Below, piece by piece: positions 62,269 to 64,000 of a DNA stretch of 64,000 nt. Source of the stretch: Bacillota bacterium (lineage in GTDB: Bacteria; Bacillota; Clostridia; Lachnospirales; Lachnospiraceae); assembly GCA_023399055.1 (NCBI GenBank), contig JAEWQV010000002.1, positions 310,001 to 374,000 on the forward strand, read 5' to 3'. The translations under genes were made by a program, and so were the position numbers. The notes under the pieces were generated by a model that saw only the letters and a list, made by a program, of their open reading frames with translations, had not been told where the DNA came from and ran no database searches. How positions within the stretch are numbered: the first letter of the stretch is position 1; each line of letters begins with the position of its first letter.

Positions 62269-63123
62269 ATGAAAAAATTATTAATAACTTCAGCATGTAC
62301 ACTTGCATTATCATTAACTGGCATCGTTGGTGCATATCAATATTCATCTGATACAAACCTTCAATTACAAGCAAATAACGTTTCTACTAATGTAGTAGAA
62401 AATGTTACAAATAAAGAAGTAGTAACAAGCCAGTCTAATGAGGCAACCCCTACAACAGAAACCGGAGTGCTTGGAACAAGTACAACAGTTTCAAATAAGA
62501 TAGTATATAAGAGTGTTGACTTATCAAATTGTAAATCAACAACAGATATTGTAAAGGCACTTCGTAAGGCAGGATATAAAAATATTACAACAAAGAACAT
62601 TAAGAATAGTAAAGCTTTAAAGAATGTTGTAGCTACAGTTAAGAAAAACAATGCCAAGAAAACAACAACTACGAATAAGACTACAACTACGACACCAACA
62701 CCTACTAAGGCACCGGCAAAGACTACAACAACCAGCACAAATAGTACGACCAGTAGTTATGCAACACAGGTTTTAAAACTTGTGAATGCAGAACGTGCGA
62801 AAGCAGGTCTATCAGCACTTACCACTAATACAACATTGACCTCTGCCGCTAACGTTAGAGCGAAGGAGACAAAGACACTCTTCTCTCATACAAGACCAGA
62901 TGGATCAAGTTGTTTTACAGCACTTACACAAGCAGGAGTAAATTATAAAACTGCAGGTGAAAATATTGCCTATGGTCAGAAGACCCCAGCAGAAGTTGTA
63001 AAAGCATGGATGGAATCACCAGGTCATAGAGCCAATATCATGAACGCTAACTTTCATAAAGTTGGTATCGGCGTATACCAAACAGGTGGAGTAATCTACT
63101 GGTCACAGTTATTTACAAACTAA
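62269..63123 (+). CDS. secreted CAP/SCP-domain protein (YkwD-like)
   Basis: A 284-residue precursor with a signal peptide (about 1-24). A Thr/Asn-rich stretch and a segment resembling a short helical domain (VDLSNCKSTTDIVKALRKAGYKNIT) come next, then a Thr/Pro linker and a C-terminal CAP domain (about 160-284; VLKLVNAERAKAGLSALTTN, FSHTRPDGSS, GENIAYGQKT, SPGHRANIMN). Such proteins are secreted by spore-formers; their activity is unclear. ATG 62269 follows AAGGAGG; an upstream in-frame start at 62200 adds a non-signal extension and is rejected. Confidence 0.88.
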   Translation: MKKLLITSACTLALSLTGIVGAYQYSSDTNLQLQANNVSTNVVENVTNKEVVTSQSNEATPTTETGVLGTSTTVSNKIVYKSVDLSNCKSTTDIVKALRKAGYKNITTKNIKNSKALKNVVATVKKNNAKKTTTTNKTTTTTPTPTKAPAKTTTTSTNSTTSSYATQVLKLVNAERAKAGLSALTTNTTLTSAANVRAKETKTLFSHTRPDGSSCFTALTQAGVNYKTAGENIAYGQKTPAEVVKAWMESPGHRANIMNANFHKVGIGVYQTGGVIYWSQLFTN

Positions 63124-63166
63124 TCTCTGCGCAAGGTAAATAAATAAGATAAAAGTATAAATAATA

Positions 63167-63221
63167 AAAAAGTCTGTAAAGGGACCACCCGGTATAGGGG
63201 GCATACCTTTACAGACTTTTT
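63167..63221. terminator. terminator after the CAP-domain gene
   Basis: AAAAAGTCTGTAAAGG (63167-63182) pairs perfectly with CCTTTACAGACTTTTT (63206-63221), 16 bp, with an inner CCC/GGG pair. The A and T ends make it work in both directions. Confidence 0.9.
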
Positions 63222-63225
63222 ATAT

Positions 63226-63249
63226 GTCAAGTGAAACAACTTGTTCAAG
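63226..63249. repeat. dispersed palindromic repeat, degenerate copy 3
   Basis: GTCAAGTGAAACAACTTGTTCAAG resembles in part the inverted form of the repeats at 45839 and 50085. The rest of the gap to 63443 is AT-rich with no other feature. Confidence 0.35.
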
Positions 63250-63443
63250 CAGCTAATTAATTATAGAATAAAGCATAGATGAACCAAGAATTAACAGTAT
63301 TCATATCATGAAATATAAATAAGGAAATATAGCAGAAGAACATTAAAAATACGAAATAAATTTTCTTGATAAATTACTAAATAGCAAATACTCAAAATAT
63401 AGTAATAATATCAATAGCAATTATTATCGAAAGGAGAGTTTTT

Positions 63444-64000
63444 ATGGAGGACCTAAGTAGTAAGTATCCATTTTATCAAAGTTCAAAAGATGATGAGTAT
63501 TTTGAATATTATATTAAAAATAGAGAGTTAACGATTGAGCAGGCGATAACGTTTGTAAATATAGGGTTGCATCAACCATTCTATTCCTATATTCGTAGAG
63601 TAAATAATCATCATAATCCTATTGTACTTGTAAATAAATATTTACAGTTGGATAGTGGCTATATACCGGATGATTTAGAGAGAATAAATTCTCGTTATAA
63701 TGCGGGAGAGTATGTTCTGCGTCATGATGCAAGAATTGCTTTTGAGAGTATGTGCAAAGCCGCAGAACTTGAAGGGATTTTTATGGAAGCAATATCAACC
63801 TTTCGTAGTTTTTCTTATCAGAATACAGTATATTTTAAAAACATGACCCCAGAAACATTGCTGGAGGACTATCAAAAAATTAGAGACAGGGTATCCGCAA
63901 GACCCGGACATAGCGAGCATCAAACTGGGTTAGCAGTGGATATTAATGACCTTGAGGAGGATTTTGAAGATACTGCAGCAGGAAAATGGCTTGCTGTGAA
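63444..64000 (+). CDS. VanY-type D,D-carboxypeptidase, 3' truncated by window end
   Basis: The frame opens at ATG 63444 behind GAAAGGAGAG and runs off the window after 185 codons. Near the end it reads SARPGHSEHQTGLAVDIND, the M15B (VanY) zinc motif with SxHxxGxAxD-like residues. The family removes the terminal D-Ala from peptidoglycan stems. The visible N-terminal 140 residues show no signal peptide. The C-terminal zinc ligands lie outside the window. Confidence 0.85.
   Translation, partial: MEDLSSKYPFYQSSKDDEYFEYYIKNRELTIEQAITFVNIGLHQPFYSYIRRVNNHHNPIVLVNKYLQLDSGYIPDDLERINSRYNAGEYVLRHDARIAFESMCKAAELEGIFMEAISTFRSFSYQNTVYFKNMTPETLLEDYQKIRDRVSARPGHSEHQTGLAVDINDLEEDFEDTAAGKWLAV

Overview
The window reads as chromosome of a low-GC, spore-forming, anaerobic Firmicute of the Lachnospiraceae. 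The gene content (spoIVB-spo0A, group B and sensory [FeFe] hydrogenases, 2-oxoacid:ferredoxin oxidoreductase, rubrerythrin, many secreted plant- and microbe-polysaccharide hydrolases) resembles Lachnoclostridium (Clostridium) phytofermentans. That species assignment is recognition, not a database result. Almost all genes lie on the + strand; the minus-strand genes are a membrane-anchored sugar-binding protein, a DUF1413-like gene, a 54-residue Cys protein, a GIY-YIG nuclease and a DUF2680 protein.

Layout. 0.1-4.6 kb: DNA repair and sporulation control (recN, spoIVB, spo0A). 5-10.6 kb: glycolysis (gap, pgk, tpiA, gpmI), with an inverted repeat in front of gap, pgk-tpiA and tpiA-gpmI junction hairpins, then secG. 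10.9-15.5 kb: a receiver/winged-helix/BTAD regulator and a large secreted repeat protein whose promoter carries 11-bp-phased direct repeats. 15.7-18.4 kb: rnr and smpB. 18.5-30.3 kb: a galactan/arabinogalactan utilisation island (two GH53 enzymes, a LacI regulator with at least four similar operators, a CUT1 ABC importer, an unrecognised 610-residue protein) lying between smpB and the tmRNA gene ssrA (30.66-31.02 kb). 31.2-34 kb: small accessory genes including a Nudix-DUF429 fusion. 34.2-36.9 kb: two tandem LysM/GH18-like proteins that appear to have lost the catalytic acids.

37.0-43.8 kb is the most interesting part. It is one tightly spaced operon: a small Cys protein, a group B [FeFe] hydrogenase, a [2Fe-2S] thioredoxin-like protein, an H-cluster/PAS sensory hydrogenase, a SpoIIE-type phosphatase, and last a TnpB/OrfB-family protein. 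In that last protein two of three RuvC catalytic positions look substituted (Asp to Ser, Glu to Gln). A compact multi-stem RNA candidate follows the stop codon directly. Its 3' edge is followed by a 9-nt word that also occurs just upstream of the operon promoter. This suggests a domesticated, nuclease-dead, RNA-guided regulator attached to hydrogen sensing. The guide part is speculative.

43.9-49.8 kb: a GH3 lipoprotein and a GH87-type alpha-1,3-glucanase with CARDB repeats behind two similar promoter/operator modules. 50.2-54.7 kb: CoA-type Nudix hydrolase, a small Cys protein, 2-oxoacid:ferredoxin oxidoreductase and rubrerythrin. 55-57.4 kb: GIY-YIG protein and a DUF4317 protein. 57.6-61.3 kb: a TPP riboswitch controlling a thiamine salvage operon (cytX-thiM-thiE-thiD). 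61.4-64 kb: DUF2680 protein, CAP-domain protein and the start of a VanY-type carboxypeptidase cut by the window end. Several long near-perfect palindromes lie in intergenic regions, two of them between convergent genes.
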